Assembly (NCBI GenBank): GCA_011317545.1
Contig: WUJK01000004.1
Coordinates: 1,364,001-1,428,000 of the forward strand
DNA length: 64,000 nt
From: Coniella vitis
Lineage: Eukaryota; Ascomycota; Sordariomycetes; Diaporthales; Schizoparmaceae
Reading direction: 5' to 3'
The position numbers were made by a program, and so were the translations under genes. Each line of letters starts with the position of its first letter. Positions within the stretch are counted from its first letter, which is position 1. The notes under the pieces were generated by a model that made no database searches, had not been told where the DNA came from, and was given only the letters and a program-made list of their open reading frames with translations. Of this stretch, positions 34,454 to 47,110 are shown one piece after another.

Positions 34454-35271
34454 GAGTCGCGATGCATGCAGCACAGGTCCTTTGGAGGCACCGGTATGCA
34501 GGTGTATTGTGATGAACGATCGTGCGCTGATCGTATCAGATGCAGATTCAAAGAATTGTGGAGATTTGGGCGATCGCGAAGCTCGGCGGGCAGCGAAGTC
34601 GCGACGTCAAAAAGCCAAGGCAGGAAGGGACGACCCAATTAAGATTGGTAATGCCCAGACCCGACTAATCCCTTCTTCTTTTTCTTTTCTTTTCCTGGTG
34701 TTCCCTTTGGTAATTTCTGCTTGAAAGCAACCCCTTTCTCGAGCTGATTGGATCGGACGCGTCGGAGGGAGTGTGGTGGGATGAGGGAGGGTTTGTCGCG
34801 GACAAGGAGAACTTGAACACAGGGCGAAGCCGGGTGGGTGTCGCGCGCGCGATAGCGATAAACGACGAGGTCGCGCAGGCACGCAGGTCGCCGATCGGGG
34901 ATGAGCAACCGTCGTGGAATGGTGCTGCCGTGCGCGGGATGGTCCAAAGAGGTCGTCGCAGATGGGCCTTTAGGCGGCGGGTGTATGAGTGAAGTTGATG
35001 AGTTGATGGACGAGAAGGGCGGGCGAAAAGAATGTAGCAGGCTGTTGGCTGGGTTGATGTCCCTGTGGTAAGAGAAGAGAGAGTTAGAGATGGGAAGGGA
35101 GGAAATTGGTGGGGACGAATGGATCGGCCGGTGGTGTGTGAGAAGCAAGAGAGTGGGAGGGGTGGGCTGAGAGAGAGAACGTGGGACATGTGGGTGTGAG
35201 TGTGAGTGTGCGTTGCTCTTTGGGCTTCCGGGGGGGGGGCCTCGAGTCCACCATAGTGGGAGAGCTGTGCG

Positions 35272-35273
<2 letters not shown>

Positions 35274-35316
<43 letters not shown>
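35274..35316. repeat. (CTGG)n tetranucleotide tandem repeat
   Basis: Nearly 11 perfect copies of CTGG. On the minus strand this spells a Pro-Ala-Ser-Gln periodic peptide, which explains the long but implausible open frames here. Confidence 0.95.
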
Positions 35317-35318
<2 letters not shown>

Positions 35319-36770
35319 CATGGGTTCGAGTCGAATGCAATGGGCGTTCCTGGGTAAAATGGCGCTGCAGGAGGTTCGGTGCTAGAAACTTGGGGGTGGG
35401 GGGCGGGCGGGCGCCGTAGTGTGGTTGTGTGGCACTGTGCGGAGTCGGGCCAGTGTCCAGTGACAGTTGGGGCTTTGTTGGGTCTTGCCAGCACTGATAC
35501 TGATGTATCTGGTTGTCCAGCGTGTCGCAGATGGGGATTTTGTGAAAAGGTGAGGTGCCTTTGCTGTTCCGGGTCACAGGCCCAGAATATGGGGTGCGCT
35601 GGGTTCCAGGTACCAAGGATGGGCGTTGCAAGGGGGGGGCCTGCAAAGATAAGAAGGCGTTCTAGGGCGTGTCCTTGCAGGCGAGTGGTTGCAGACGTTT
35701 CAGGCTCTATTTCTGTGCTGGAGGCCCTGTAGAGCAAAAGTACTAACTGTGGCTGCACTACATAGCATGTAGGCCCAAAGAGTACAGCCCCAAGAGCGCT
35801 GCAGCCCTCAGCCCTGTGGGTTGGAGGGATCCTTGGACAGTCGCCATGCCAAAGCGACCTATGCGAAGACGGGGCGGGAAAGCAGGCCAAAGGGCAGAGA
35901 CGAGAAGGAAACAAGAGGCTGTACTATGTATTCAATCTGTTGCGTACCTTGACTTCGTAATCCGTGATGCGTACCGTACTGCCTTGGCAGCTGGAAAGCG
36001 GATGTGGAGTAGACAGTTGGGGGTGGTCAAGGCCCTGTAAGGCCCACTACAACAGCAGTCGGTGCGCCGTACACAGCGGGGCTCAGTACCGGGGCAAGCT
36101 TCCGGCAGAGACGTACTATGTGCTACGGCTCTGGGCACGGGCTGCGGTACCGCTCAAAGCAGCCTGTGTATCGCTATTCTGGTCAGTGTTGTATTATGAA
36201 GGCACGACTGTTTGATGACAAGCCGCAGCCTTGAATGTTTAGGAAAGGGAGTGCACAACCCCCAATAAGGCTGCGGGAATGCTGGGTCCGGCGAATCAGG
36301 TTGGTGAGTGACCTTTGGCTCAAGGGAGGTGCACTGGTGCACTGGCGACAACGAGGTGCTGCTGGGGCCGCGAGGCCTGTTCTTTACCGCTGGTACAGCC
36401 TGCAGACAGATGCAGGTGCAGATGCAGATGGCGTTCCAGTAGGCTGGGGTGGAATCAATCACGGTCAAGGTCACACTCTTGGCGGTTGAATGTGGAGGAT
36501 GCGATGTCGACTGCGACTGCAGCCAGTGTTCAAGAGCACGCACGTACCGATCGATGGTTGTTGTGAAAGACAGGCGGCGGACGCAAGACTGTGTTGCTGC
36601 TGATGCAGAGACTGAGGGCCGCGATAATTTCATGTGGACAGGAAATCAAGAGTGTGGAATGAATGGGCGAAGGAGGTGGTTAAGTACCAAAAAAGTGGGG
36701 GTTTGTGGACTCAAAAAAAGCCAGATGTGTGCCTGGCGGCCTGGGTGCTGGGCCCTCTGGCCCTATCGGC

Positions 36771-36788
36771 TACATAGTATACTATGTA
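36771..36788. repeat. Perfect 18-bp palindrome of two abutting 9-mers
   Basis: TACATAGTATACTATGTA: the 9-mer and its reverse complement directly joined. This is the most symmetric member of the dispersed motif family described in the findings. Confidence 0.95.
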
Positions 36789-37193
36789 TACCGAGGGATG
36801 TACTGTGGTAGTAGTGTGCCAGCGATGCCCTGCTGCTAACATAGTTAGGTAGCAAGTAGGCACCGCGAACGGCACAAACTGCCAAAGTACGCCCACTAGG
36901 CCAAGCACTAAGCCACTGCCGGTTCTCGAGTACATGCATGGTGGGTAGTATTACGGTAGACACGTCCATTTTCTTGCCCATATGCCACCTATTCTACAGA
37001 GTATTCGGTGCTATCACTTTTGCGACTGCTCGCTCCTTGCAGTCGACATGTTGATCGTTGACCTTGCACAAGTACTTGTCGACACATGCAAGAAGAGTTG
37101 GTACTATAATACGTGGTACCACGTAGTATCATGGTAGTCATAGTAGTACGAGAATCGGTACTTGGGTACATGCACGTATCGAAATTCTGCATA

Positions 37194-37209
37194 TACATAG
37201 TACATAGTA
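37194..37209. repeat. Two overlapping TACATAGTA copies
   Basis: Copies at 37194-37202 and 37201-37209 share TA, the same overlap as at 6896-6911. Confidence 0.95.
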
Positions 37210-39567
37210 TACTAGTCGTGCCATGTAGCAGGCATGCATGACAGTGCTATGGCAGCATGGCAGCTCCTGGCCCTGCAGCTCTACAGCGGGTCTCAGAGAG
37301 GGGGATGCGACCTCTCTCCCGGGCCAATCACAGCCGCCACCTCGCTAGCAGAGAGATGGGGTCGCTCCTCTCCAGGCGGTCCAGGCCTTGCTCTTTTTCT
37401 GCACGCGATGCAGTGCGGCGGGTCATCCATCGCCAGGCTGTCAGATTGCCAATGTCGACCAGAACGAGTTGCGTTATTGACGCGCATCCAACGACTCAGA
37501 GGTGCGCGAGCAAATACTGGCTGCTGCGTTCAGACAAACGGCGCTCAATCATTCGAGGCTAACACATCCTAGACTCGGTCGCGTGGCACTGGGACGACGA
37601 CGAAACCAGCCACGGTCGCGCGCCCACGCACGCCTGAGATAATGTGCGACGGCTCGTGTCCTAGACTATGACGAGGCTACCAGGCTTAGCAACGCGAGGC
37701 CGTTCACACACCGACATCGTCTCTTGACGAAAGGCCATTTGCCTGGTTCCTCAGGCCACGTCCTTGCCGCCGCCGGTTTCGACATGGTCGAAAAGCTGAA
37801 CGCTTGTCGCCTACTCTGCAACCAAGCTGTGGAGGAGCATGCCCGTGAAAACTATGTAGGAAGCTTGACCGCCAGCTGCGAGGAATAACCATGAGCAAAA
37901 ATCCTGTCTCGGATCAACCGACAGTGGCGCTGGCCTGATCCAAGAACGCCTCATCGCCCATTGTCTGCCCTCGAGGGTCAAATCGGCTTTCTACCAGCCT
38001 GTCTCGGGATACAACATGCTCTCGCTCGTGGCCTCCCAAGGGCCGATGTCAAGCAGACACACAGACGGTGGATCTGGGAGTTACACGGTTACACAGTTAC
38101 ATACTTATTACATAGCAGCAGCGGACAGGGCGGCAATGGGGGATGTGGTCGAGGCTGCGCTCAGGGCATGCGACCGGTGAGCTTTCTGCACACCCTCCTC
38201 TGGCCCTCCCTGGCGCTGTACCACCAACCCATTGCTACTATATACATAGTAGCAGTAGGTGCTGCACCCAAGACCCTGGAGCTCTTATGACAGCGTGCTA
38301 TCGAATATACCGGCGCACCCAATCAGGACGGCAAAAGCAGGCTGAGCGTGCCCCTCTCATCCTTTCCCGGTCCTCTCCACAGGCTCGTTGTTGCACTCTT
38401 TCTGTAGCCGAGCCCAGTCCACCCCTCCCCCCCAATATCGAGTGCACCGTACGGAGCACACTTTGAAGAGGAACAGGTTGGAAACGACAGGTCACTCTTG
38501 GAGCACGGAAGCAACCGCAATAAGACACGCAAAAAGTGGGCCCCGCGCCTTGTCCCGCCGAGATGGGCCACAATACTATGTACTTCTACTGACTAGTACA
38601 GTGGGTTACGTGCTAAAGCATAGCGAAAGGTACAGTATTGGGCACAGTACAGGCTGACGACACTGTTTTCTCTACAGTACTCAGCATCTGATGCACAGCT
38701 CCTCGATGAAAACCAACCGTATTGCCTTTTTGCAAGAGCTACACTACTTGATGCATGCACATACCGCCTTGCCGCTTCAATACAGCTAGGAGAAGGCCTT
38801 GTTATCGATGTGCAGCGTCCACGGCGCATCCAGCACTTGCCTGCATGCATTCTCGGGGAACGGCAAACGTTCTGTACACAGGCGCAGTTGGGATGTGATG
38901 TCGCGTTTCCCAGTCATAGCATGCCCCCAGGCGCTGCAGGGACGAGGGCTGGAGGGCTGGCTTGGGATTTCGGTTGCTTGTAGCCGGAAGCCACGGAGCA
39001 GTCGCTGACCCGTGCGCGCTATTGTGTTTCTTTTTTTGAGGGGGAGGGGGGGGGTTCTACTAAATAGGATCGCGGCGATACTTTTTTGTCCAGGAATGTG
39101 ACAAAGTCACAATGAGATCTGGGCCGCTCGGGTACCTGAGCGGAGCTGCTGGGGGCCTGCGCTTGTGCCAAGACCCCGCTCTCCCTTGTGCCATATGGCA
39201 AAGCCAAAAAGCTGTGTGAGTAATGACCATTCCATAGTTCTTTCCCCCCGTCCAGACACGGGCCTCTGTCAGTTCCCTCAACTTGGTCAACTCGTTCGAT
39301 CCCCAGAATATACCAGGACAGCGCGGACGGTTCTTGGGAGCTGCCCAAAGCGCTGACATGGAAAAAGAAAAGAGAAAAGAAGAAACAAAGGTTTTGGACC
39401 CCCACGTTATGAGAGGCAAAAGCAACGTCGGCTATGACTGTCGACGACGCAGAGTCCCCACGCTGAGAGGCCTGCAACAGACAAGTATATTGTAAAGTAG
39501 TGCAGAGTATCTGCCATAAGGTAAGCAAGGATATACATACCCCCCCCCTTTCAAATTTCATTATGCT

Positions 39568-39596
39568 TACATAGTACTTGCACAGTCTACATAGTA
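39568..39596. repeat. Two direct TACATAGTA copies 20 bp apart
   Basis: Exact 9-mers at 39568 and 39588 in the same orientation. Confidence 0.95.
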
Positions 39597-40097
39597 GCTC
39601 TGAGGCGCGACATGCACCGCCCCAGCCTACCGAAAGCAGAGCCCAGCTCATCAGCTGCATTGATCAAAAAGCAGGCCATCGCAAAACTGCCCAGGTCCCG
39701 AAAGCCGATGTAATTGTCATCATGTGCAAATGCCATGTACACGGTGTTGTGAGCAGTACGTACAATCCTATGCTCGGGCGCATCACATACGGCTACTATG
39801 TGCACTGTGACAAGTCGGGGGTTAGCATCAAACGAGAAAAGAAAGTTTTTGGAGATGGCACCAAATCTATTCGAAACACATGTCTCTCTACACAGGCGTC
39901 CAAGCTAGAAAGCCTTTGACAGGTTTTGCCGGATACTTGGCTCCGTCTGCCGCCTCGGAAACGAGGTTTAGTGTTGACATGTGTGCGGGCAACACGCCTG
40001 AAGATGGAAAGCCAAAGACGGGGTAGCATAGTAGCCATGGTTTCCATGTGATATTCGACCCCTTCTCCTACCATGTTGTCCAAGAAATAGACACACA

Positions 40098-40100
<3 letters not shown>

Positions 40101-40129
<29 letters not shown>
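40101..40129. repeat. (CTG)n trinucleotide repeat
   Basis: About 9.5 CTG units, intergenic. Confidence 0.95.
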
Positions 40130-40131
<2 letters not shown>

Positions 40132-42386
40132 CTGCTCATGCTTACAATTTTCTTCTCCATGTCTAGCACGAACTTGGCGCCATCCGGAAATCAAACAGTC
40201 ACTGTTGAGCCAGCAAGTATATCAGGCAAAAGAGCCATTCTCTTCCTGATCCGGCTATTGCTATGATCAGATCCAAGTACGACATTGTAGCGCTCTCTGT
40301 CGCGTCCAAGAGCCTCTCCTTCTCTCTACTGTAGTACTATCAAAAAGGCTGAAACAGACGAAAAGGGGAATTTTGGTCAGATCCAAACTGTCGTTGACAG
40401 AAGGAGTGCCAGCCCTGACACGCCACCCAAACGACGCCTTGCATATACTTGTCTGCGCACAGGGTACAAATATATGTAATAGTAGTATGCTAAAGTACAT
40501 ACAGAGTAGTAGACGGCTCCCAAGTAGGCGGGCGCCCCAGCACCCACCCAAGCCACTGAAGATCTACATACTATATACAATCATCAAGCTCGTTTGACTT
40601 TTTAAAAAGCTACTAGGAGAATATCATGCCATATCTCCTCTCCAAAGTCATAAAAATCAACGCATTTCCCCTCACTCCCCCTCCCGCGGTATCCTTTTGA
40701 GGATGAGGAGGGGCAAAGGGGCTGTGTACTTATCCACCATCCCGTCTTGATACAAAGTATAAGAAGCCCCCTCCCCCTGGAGTCAGTCCACTTGCTCTCT
40801 CCGTAAGACAGCTACTGCGCCCGGCAAAGACCAAGCTTTCCTTAGCCTTTTGTTAGTCTCTCCTGCTCGCTGTGGCCTTGCTTGCCCTGCGGGGCGTCTG
40901 GGACGCAACCAGAAGGAGATGATGTATGCGAGATTTTGAGTTGCTTGCTCGAAATATACACGAAGAGACTTATGTGCTCCAATACTGGGCCTGGTTCTTG
41001 AAATCCGTTCACAAGTGTTTGATATCCTTGCGCAGCAGTAGGTCTGGGTGGACTGTATTGGCCATGAAAATGTTGAACAGGATGCACACACTACTCAATG
41101 TCCAACTGGACGGATGCGTGCGATGGGAGATGGGGATGGCCTACAAGCTTTGTAGATGAAATGAGTATACACTTCAACGAGTCAAGCCAGTTGAACGGCT
41201 GTCGTCTCGTTGTTGAGGATCAGAAATGTTAATGCTTACGTTCTTCTCTCCTTTTTCAATTCTTCATAAAAAGAAAAGAATAAAAAAATACACAATCGTC
41301 CAATGGCTTGCGCCCCAATGTTGGAGCGTACCAGTAGCACTTTCGTTGCATCGTCACCCTATCAAAAACCACTTGACTTGCTTTTCTCCTTGGGGAGTTG
41401 AAGCATCAGACTATACGACCGCTTGTGCAACGTTTCGGGATGAACTAGTAGTCAGCCACGTCCTTGCCATCCATCCCCCATCCTGTGAATGGGCGGTTTG
41501 TGCGACAAGAAAGGCAAAAAAAACAAAAGCCAGCTGATTGAAATCTCTTGGACGCCGCGGTATATCTCTTTCTCTTTCCTGACCTTCTTGCGGAGCTTGA
41601 GGGGCTTGTTCCGTCTTCTCTTGGGATTCGAATACGGTGGCTGTATTAGTGTATACGGTTTGTGATGACTCTCGAAATCCTGCTGTTTGGTAACCCTTTT
41701 GCGGTCCAATCCGAACGAAAGACAAACGAGCCATGGAAGTACTTGGAGGTGCACTCGAGTATATGGAAATGGAGTAGCCCGTCATACAAGCTGGGATCGT
41801 GGAATATCGCAAGCCCTCACGAGACCTCCAAACAAGGCTGCCCAAAGATCGGTGTAGAGATTATTCTCTTTTACACTGCATGCTATAGATGTTTGGTCTC
41901 ACCATAAGCAAGGCAACCGTCGTCGTATGTGATCACTCGGGTCACGGGTTTGGGTTCTGGGAGTGACAGCAGGAACCCAGGCTCGAGAAGAAGAGAAAAA
42001 CAGGACGTTTGTATTCGTCAAGAATGTAGGCAAGGCTGGCTGGCTGCTTCTATCCGCCCATAAGCGAATAACCGATTTGCCTTGATTTTTTTGGTTTTTT
42101 CTTTTTATATCGCAGATCACATGGTTTGTTTGGTGAACTTCACCATGGTGTCATTCGGCCAAAGAAAGCAACGAAGATATGTGCAAAGATATGTCGAAAG
42201 CCCTTTTTGCCAACGTGTTCGCCAAAAGCCCATTTCTTTCCTATCAATTTCAAGTGCTATAAATCAACTCACCTGCCCGCCCACCCACGCACCACTCCTC
42301 CAAGTATGCGCCATCCCCATCCATCACATTGAACAGGAAAGGAAAAAACAATCCCAGAATGGAGTCCACCCTCTGCAGCAGCAGAT

Positions 42387-43491
42387 ATGACTGCAACAGG
42401 TGCTACTACTGCAGTTGCTCTTGTCTGCACATATCTCTGCCCAGCCACATCATCTGTTCTTGTTTTTCAGGGCATTGCGCCGTCTCTGTGTTCTTCTGCT
42501 GCACCTGGATTACAAGCTCTCGTCGGGCTGAAGACTCTGCGCCGCGCCTACTCCATACACGCGGACATCACCCTTCATATAGTGGCCGACCCAAGGCTGT
42601 CGTCACCTTCCAGACCGCGACCACAGGCATACCAGCACAGTTACTCTCCGGCTTGGGCTACCTTGGTGACGACGTACAGCGCCCGGTCCCTCTACCCTTC
42701 CAACCATACGGTGTTGAAGGCGCCAGGCATCACGAGGAGGAGCGACAACGTACACAGGAGGGGCGGGCACGGGAGCGAACCAAAGGTCCTCCTCATCGCC
42801 ATCGACAGGAGCCCTCAGAATATTCCTTGTCGTCCCGACCATCATCAGCCTTACCGTCGGAAACAGCACAGCATGGCGGTTACTGCCTCTCGCCACCCCG
42901 GACAAGAGGTTTGTTGACGCGTATGTGGCGATGTATTTCTTCTGGCAGCGGTCCGGCGAACGAGCGAGATTCGGTCCATTACAACCGGCGGCGAAACCGT
43001 TCTGAGGATGCTAAAGACGGTGGCGAAGGCGGCGGAAACCACCACCACCACCATCGTCGACAGGACTACCGAAGCAGCTACGATCTTGAACCTCGACGGC
43101 GAGCTGGCAAAGATGTGGGCGCGGATGACCAAGCAGTGGAGCAAGAGGTATTTGCTGAGATTTTGGCGCAATAAGGACTGGGCTGCCCCGTTAGTCGCAG
43201 TTTTGAACGAATAGGAACAACAGCTGATGCTTTGGTTTCTATAGGATTTGAACGGTAGACGCACGACGGCGAACCGTACTACTGGCCGGCGTCACACTCC
43301 AGTTGTATCTCGGACGCCTGGCACAGGAGATCCTTCTCGCGCTTGGGGTGTGTCGACTTCCGCCATGAAGGAGAGAGAAGAAGGTACCACATTAGCCTTA
43401 ACGGATACTATCACCACTACCTTTTCGATCAACAATATACCGACTTTAACATGCCGTCATGTCGGAGACGAACGGCGTCAGTTTGGCCATG
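42387..43491 (+). CDS. Unresolved multi-exon gene candidate
   Basis: Not recognised. Several coherent, GC3-rich peptide segments follow one another in different plus-strand frames, as in a gene with short introns. The segment FQTATTGIPAQLLSGLGYL through GVEGARHHEEERQ (about 42602-42749) joins LRIFLVVPTIISLTVG and FVDAYVAMYFFWQ by a convincing 59-nt intron, 42750-42808 (GTACAC...CGACAG, in frame). A third segment has MLKTVAKAAETTTTT, ATILNLDGELAKMW and RYLLRFWRNKDWAAP (43008-43191). A fourth after 43258 is ambiguous: one frame reads LLAGVTLQLYLGRLAQEILL, another EPYYWPASHSSC and YHISLNGYYHHYLFDQQ. A donor (GTGAGT) lies at 43492. The N-terminus could be MTATGATTAVALV (42387), with LRRAYS-like basic residues suggesting a mitochondrial signal. 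I could not find one splice path through all segments; it may be real but complex, or decaying. A hydrophobic helix suggests membrane association. Confidence 0.35.
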
Positions 43492-43499
43492 GTGAGTGT

Positions 43500-44138
43500 G
43501 AATAACGGTATCTGTAGATATGCTCACAAAAGAGTGACTGAGCTGAGATGGCATACAGACTCCGCAGTTCGAGAGCGAGATATTGGACCCCGTCTGACGA
43601 ATGTGGATAGTATAGAAGCAGAAAGTAGACGCGACTGGGATCCACCGCCGCCATATTGCTAAATGAGCAAGTGCATGTCACACGATGGCGGAGCATCATC
43701 GACATATTTGGGAATTCTGTGGAAGGGAACTTGTTCACCGAGGAAGACCGGAAAGGAACAAGGCATTGTCGAAAGCCGCGTGCTATGCTCAAAAGTGTTA
43801 CCTCCAAGCAAAGAAACCTTGTGCGACGACCGTCGCCGGGCCTCGCTAACCCCAACGCATTCAAGCAACGATCTGAGCAAGAGCGTTAAGCAGTCGCTGA
43901 GTAGCAGGACCCTGATTCTCAATGACACGTGTGCCGAACCTGCCGGCTTAGGGAAAGCAGCAGAGTAATATACAAAGGCAGAATTTCATTTCAAGGTTGG
44001 AATGACGACGTCTTGGGTTAGAGCGTGCTGCCGTCCAGTATCTGATGTTGATGGTATCTTCATTCATGTTCGTCTAATAATCTGCAATCGTGACAATATG
44101 GAACCACAATCGAGTTCTAAATGCATCATTCAACCATT
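43500..44138. other. Short intergenic region before EMC1 3' end
   Basis: May contain the last exon of the candidate gene (acceptor near 43558, then TPQFESEILDPV before a stop in one frame). Otherwise nothing supported. Confidence 0.4.
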
Positions 44139-47110
44139 CTACTGCGTCGGCTTCCAACGCATGTTGATTTGCTTCCTCCGAATCTAGATTGAACCAGTCA
44201 GCATAAAACTCCAAACAAGCGCCTTCATCTCGGGGAGAGACTCACAATAGGGCCCAGTACTAACACACCAGCCGTTAAGGCAGCCACAGTCGCGAGAAGA
44301 GTCACCTTGTTGAACCCTTTCCCAAGTATGTCAAAGACAAAGCTTGGCGCTACACGGGTGCCAAAGACGTCGATGCCAAAAGCAAACACAAGGCTGGTGC
44401 TCTCAACAATCGCTGGCGCCGTGATAATTTTCTGGATACCAATAACGTCCCGTTCGTGCGTGATGAGCAGTTTCGGATCGATTTCAATGGCTGGGTGGTA
44501 CTTCAGCAATCCTTCCTCCACCTCGACCGGTGTAGGATCACGTCCGACAACTCTTCGAGGCTCGAGAACCATGCGCGGGATTCCGTAGATGCCGTGTGTC
44601 TCAGGCAGGTACGCCAGGAGCTGCCGCGACGAGATACCCTGCCTCGTTTCGGTGATAGCAAGGGCTGAAACTGGCGCTGCAAGAATGTATGTCTGGGAGA
44701 CGACATATGGCAAGGGAGGGCCCGTGGGGACATCGATGGGCTCAACAGACGAGAAGTTCGCTGTGTCTCCCAGAGGGCCTCTGTCGTCTGCGAGCTCAGA
44801 CTCGTACAAATCAGAAACCACAATCTGGTATCCCTTGAGGGTCTGAGCTGGATTTTCCCTGAGGGCGTATTGGCCGTAGAATGAGCACACAAACCAGTTC
44901 TCGGACATGGCGCAGTGTACGGGCTTGCTCGTGTCGACGCCCTCGTACTTGGCGGACGATAGAATCTGCCCTGAGATGGTGTCCAAAAGATAAGTTGTCA
45001 ATGTAGCTGCAGCATCGTCTGCAGCAGCAATGACCATGGTATTGGAGTTCAAGTATTTGTACTTGACACGACGATCCCCCAGCACGCGACCGATCGAGGC
45101 AACAGGGTCATGCGGTGGTCGAGACGTGAGGTCGACAAGACGTTGAGAGCTCGGCAGGGCAAACTCCCAGGCTGTCTCTTCGTGAGACTGGGCACCATCC
45201 ACCACAAATTTCAGCCCTCGCAGTTCATCGGCAGAACCTCGCACGACGATCGTCTGCTCAGGAGCCCATGCGGCTGGAATGTCGCCAACTTTCCCATCCG
45301 CTCCGATAGAGAGCAGGAACTTTCCGGACGGAGTGTCGACAGATGCGGTGCTTTGGACGGGTGGCCATGATCCAGGTGGCATAGACTCAATCTTTTTGCC
45401 GGACTCAGTCTTGACAATGATGTACTCGCCTTGAGAACCCCGTATGGTAACATACCCTTTAGATTCGTTAACGTCCATGCCCCTGACATCCCAGTGCTCA
45501 CCCGCAGCCAGAGCGCGAGCGCTCAAAGACCATAGAATCTTGCCATGATCTCCTGCGTTGAGTCCATAGAGTCTGCCCCGTCGTGTCGCCACAACTACAA
45601 TCTTGTTGAAGCCGAAGTTGTCGCGGAAAAGGCCTTCCTTCTTAGAGCCCTCTGTCCCCAGGACACTGCTGATCACGCGCTGGGGGATAGAGGACAGATA
45701 GCCTGGAAGGTACTGCAAGTCGTCGAAGTGACGCGTGACGCGGTGGACATACGCAGACAAGGGGTTGCTGTGGGCTTCTGCGTCGAGCGACCTAGCCAGG
45801 TCTTCAGACTTGGGTATCTCGGCCCATGTTGCGGCTACAGCAGCGCTGAGACCTTCAGGGCGCGACCAAGCCGTTTCGCCGTTTCGGAAAAGAACCCAGT
45901 CTTCAGCAATGGTCACGATAGCAGACCGGACTGCGAACTCGCTGCTTGATTTTTTGATCACTTCAGCAACACTGTGAACTGCGCCCGTCGTGTAGTCACT
46001 CGTCTTGAGATCCCAACGAGCCAAGACACCGTGCGAAACCGAGGAGAACAGGGTCATTTCAGATGCCGTAACGCGCGTAAAGTAGACATTGGCGCCGTCG
46101 GAGCTGGTCGACACAGCACCTGGCCCTGCCAAGTGAGGGAGCTCGTAAGCGTGTGTAATGACGTTCGTCGTGAGATCGACATGGTAAATCTCGGCCTTTG
46201 TCCCAACCGTGGTCCGCGAGAAGACGAGGAAGTGAGGCTGGGACTGAGCCAAGTGAGGCGCGTGGATCTCAACCGCAACTGTGTCTGCAGCAAGAGGGAA
46301 CTCCTGGACATTCTTGGTGCCCAGGACGTTGACTCTCAGCTTGGTCAGAGACTCGTCCGCCCAGGCGACGATGGGTGCTGCCGAGTTCGCGCCCACAAAC
46401 ATGATATCCTTGTCGCTCTTGATGTCGCTCCTGGTTCCGAGGGTGATTTCGTCCAGGCGCTTTCCTGTCAGCGTATCCAGAACGGTGACCTTCAGGGAGT
46501 AGGAAAGGAGGTTACCATGCAAGCTGATCACAAAGACCTTTTCAAGGTTTGTGCTGACTTGCAAAGGTACATCTCTGGTCACCTCTTTGAACTCCCATAT
46601 GACTCGGCCTTCAGTACTGGACAGGCGCCTTAGTGTTATGGTACCGCTCTCACTGTGTAGAGTCAACACATCTTTGCGTCCTCTTTCTGTTACCTCCATG
46701 ACCTCCAGATCCTTGACGTCACCCTGGAACTCGAGATCCCACAAGTTGCGGCCACTGACTGCCTCCCAAGCTTGTACGGAGCCACCCAACGCGCTGGCTA
46801 CCCAGTTCTCGCCATGCGCAGCTCGAAGGTGACCTCCTCCATTTGTTATGCTACCATTGATGAGCTGTCTCCATACCACAGCTCCACTGCCTGGATTGAC
46901 AGCACCAAGCACACCAACGTCGCTGAGGGTGTAGAGCAGTCTGGCCTTATCGTCTGGCCGCGGCTGGTGGAAGAAGGTGGTTTCGCGCTGTGGCAGGCCA
47001 ATCAGGTCGTAGTGGTAGTCGATATCGCCGACTTCGTCCTGAAAGACCGCTCGCACGACGGATGGCAGGGCAAGGAAGCCCACAACCGTGGAAATGGAGG
47101 GGAGGATCAT
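44139..47110 (-). CDS. emc1: ER membrane protein complex subunit 1 (EMC1)
   Basis: EMC1 is the large lumenal/transmembrane subunit of the EMC, the insertase for tail-anchored and multipass membrane proteins. Two exons on the minus strand, 47110-44246 and 44183-44139; the 62-nt intron (GTGAGT...TCTAG) joins VLVLGPI to IRRKQINMRWKPTQ, giving 969 residues with a short basic cytosolic tail. Without splicing the frame ends in an implausible VSLSPR. The start MILPSISTVVGFLALPSVVRA is a signal peptide, followed by the family-typical FQDEVGDIDYHYDLIGLP. Residues about 20-650 form PQQ-like beta-propeller repeats (GVLGAVNPGSGAVVWRQ; GRLYGLNAGDHGKILWSL) and about 740-940 the C-terminal DUF1620 region (AAPVSALAITETRQGISSR). 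One TM helix precedes the tail. Divergent from NIMA over 718 bp. Confidence 0.93.

Larger units (their letters stand above)
34454..42386. other. Long intergenic region, 7.9 kb
   Basis: No gene can be supported. The first 1.5 kb probably contain the SCW1 promoter and leader; minus-strand frames of up to 335 codons there are open because of Pro/Ser low complexity and a CTGG tandem. Nine of the 25 TACATAGTA-family 9-mers lie here (35922, 36771, 36780, 37194, 37201, 38243, 38574, 39568, 39588), plus a GCT tract at 40101-40129 and G/C runs at 35230, 39046 and 39540. Confidence 0.5.

Noticed and set aside
34639..35914. Three overlapping minus-strand open frames of 218-335 codons upstream of SCW1
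   Set aside because: They are Pro/Ser/His/Thr low-complexity, driven by the CTGG repeat, overlap each other in different frames, and show no domain. More likely promoter and leader DNA.
39292..39310. GTTCGATCCCC resembling a tRNA B-box
   Set aside because: No A-box at the right distance and no acceptor or anticodon stem could be drawn.
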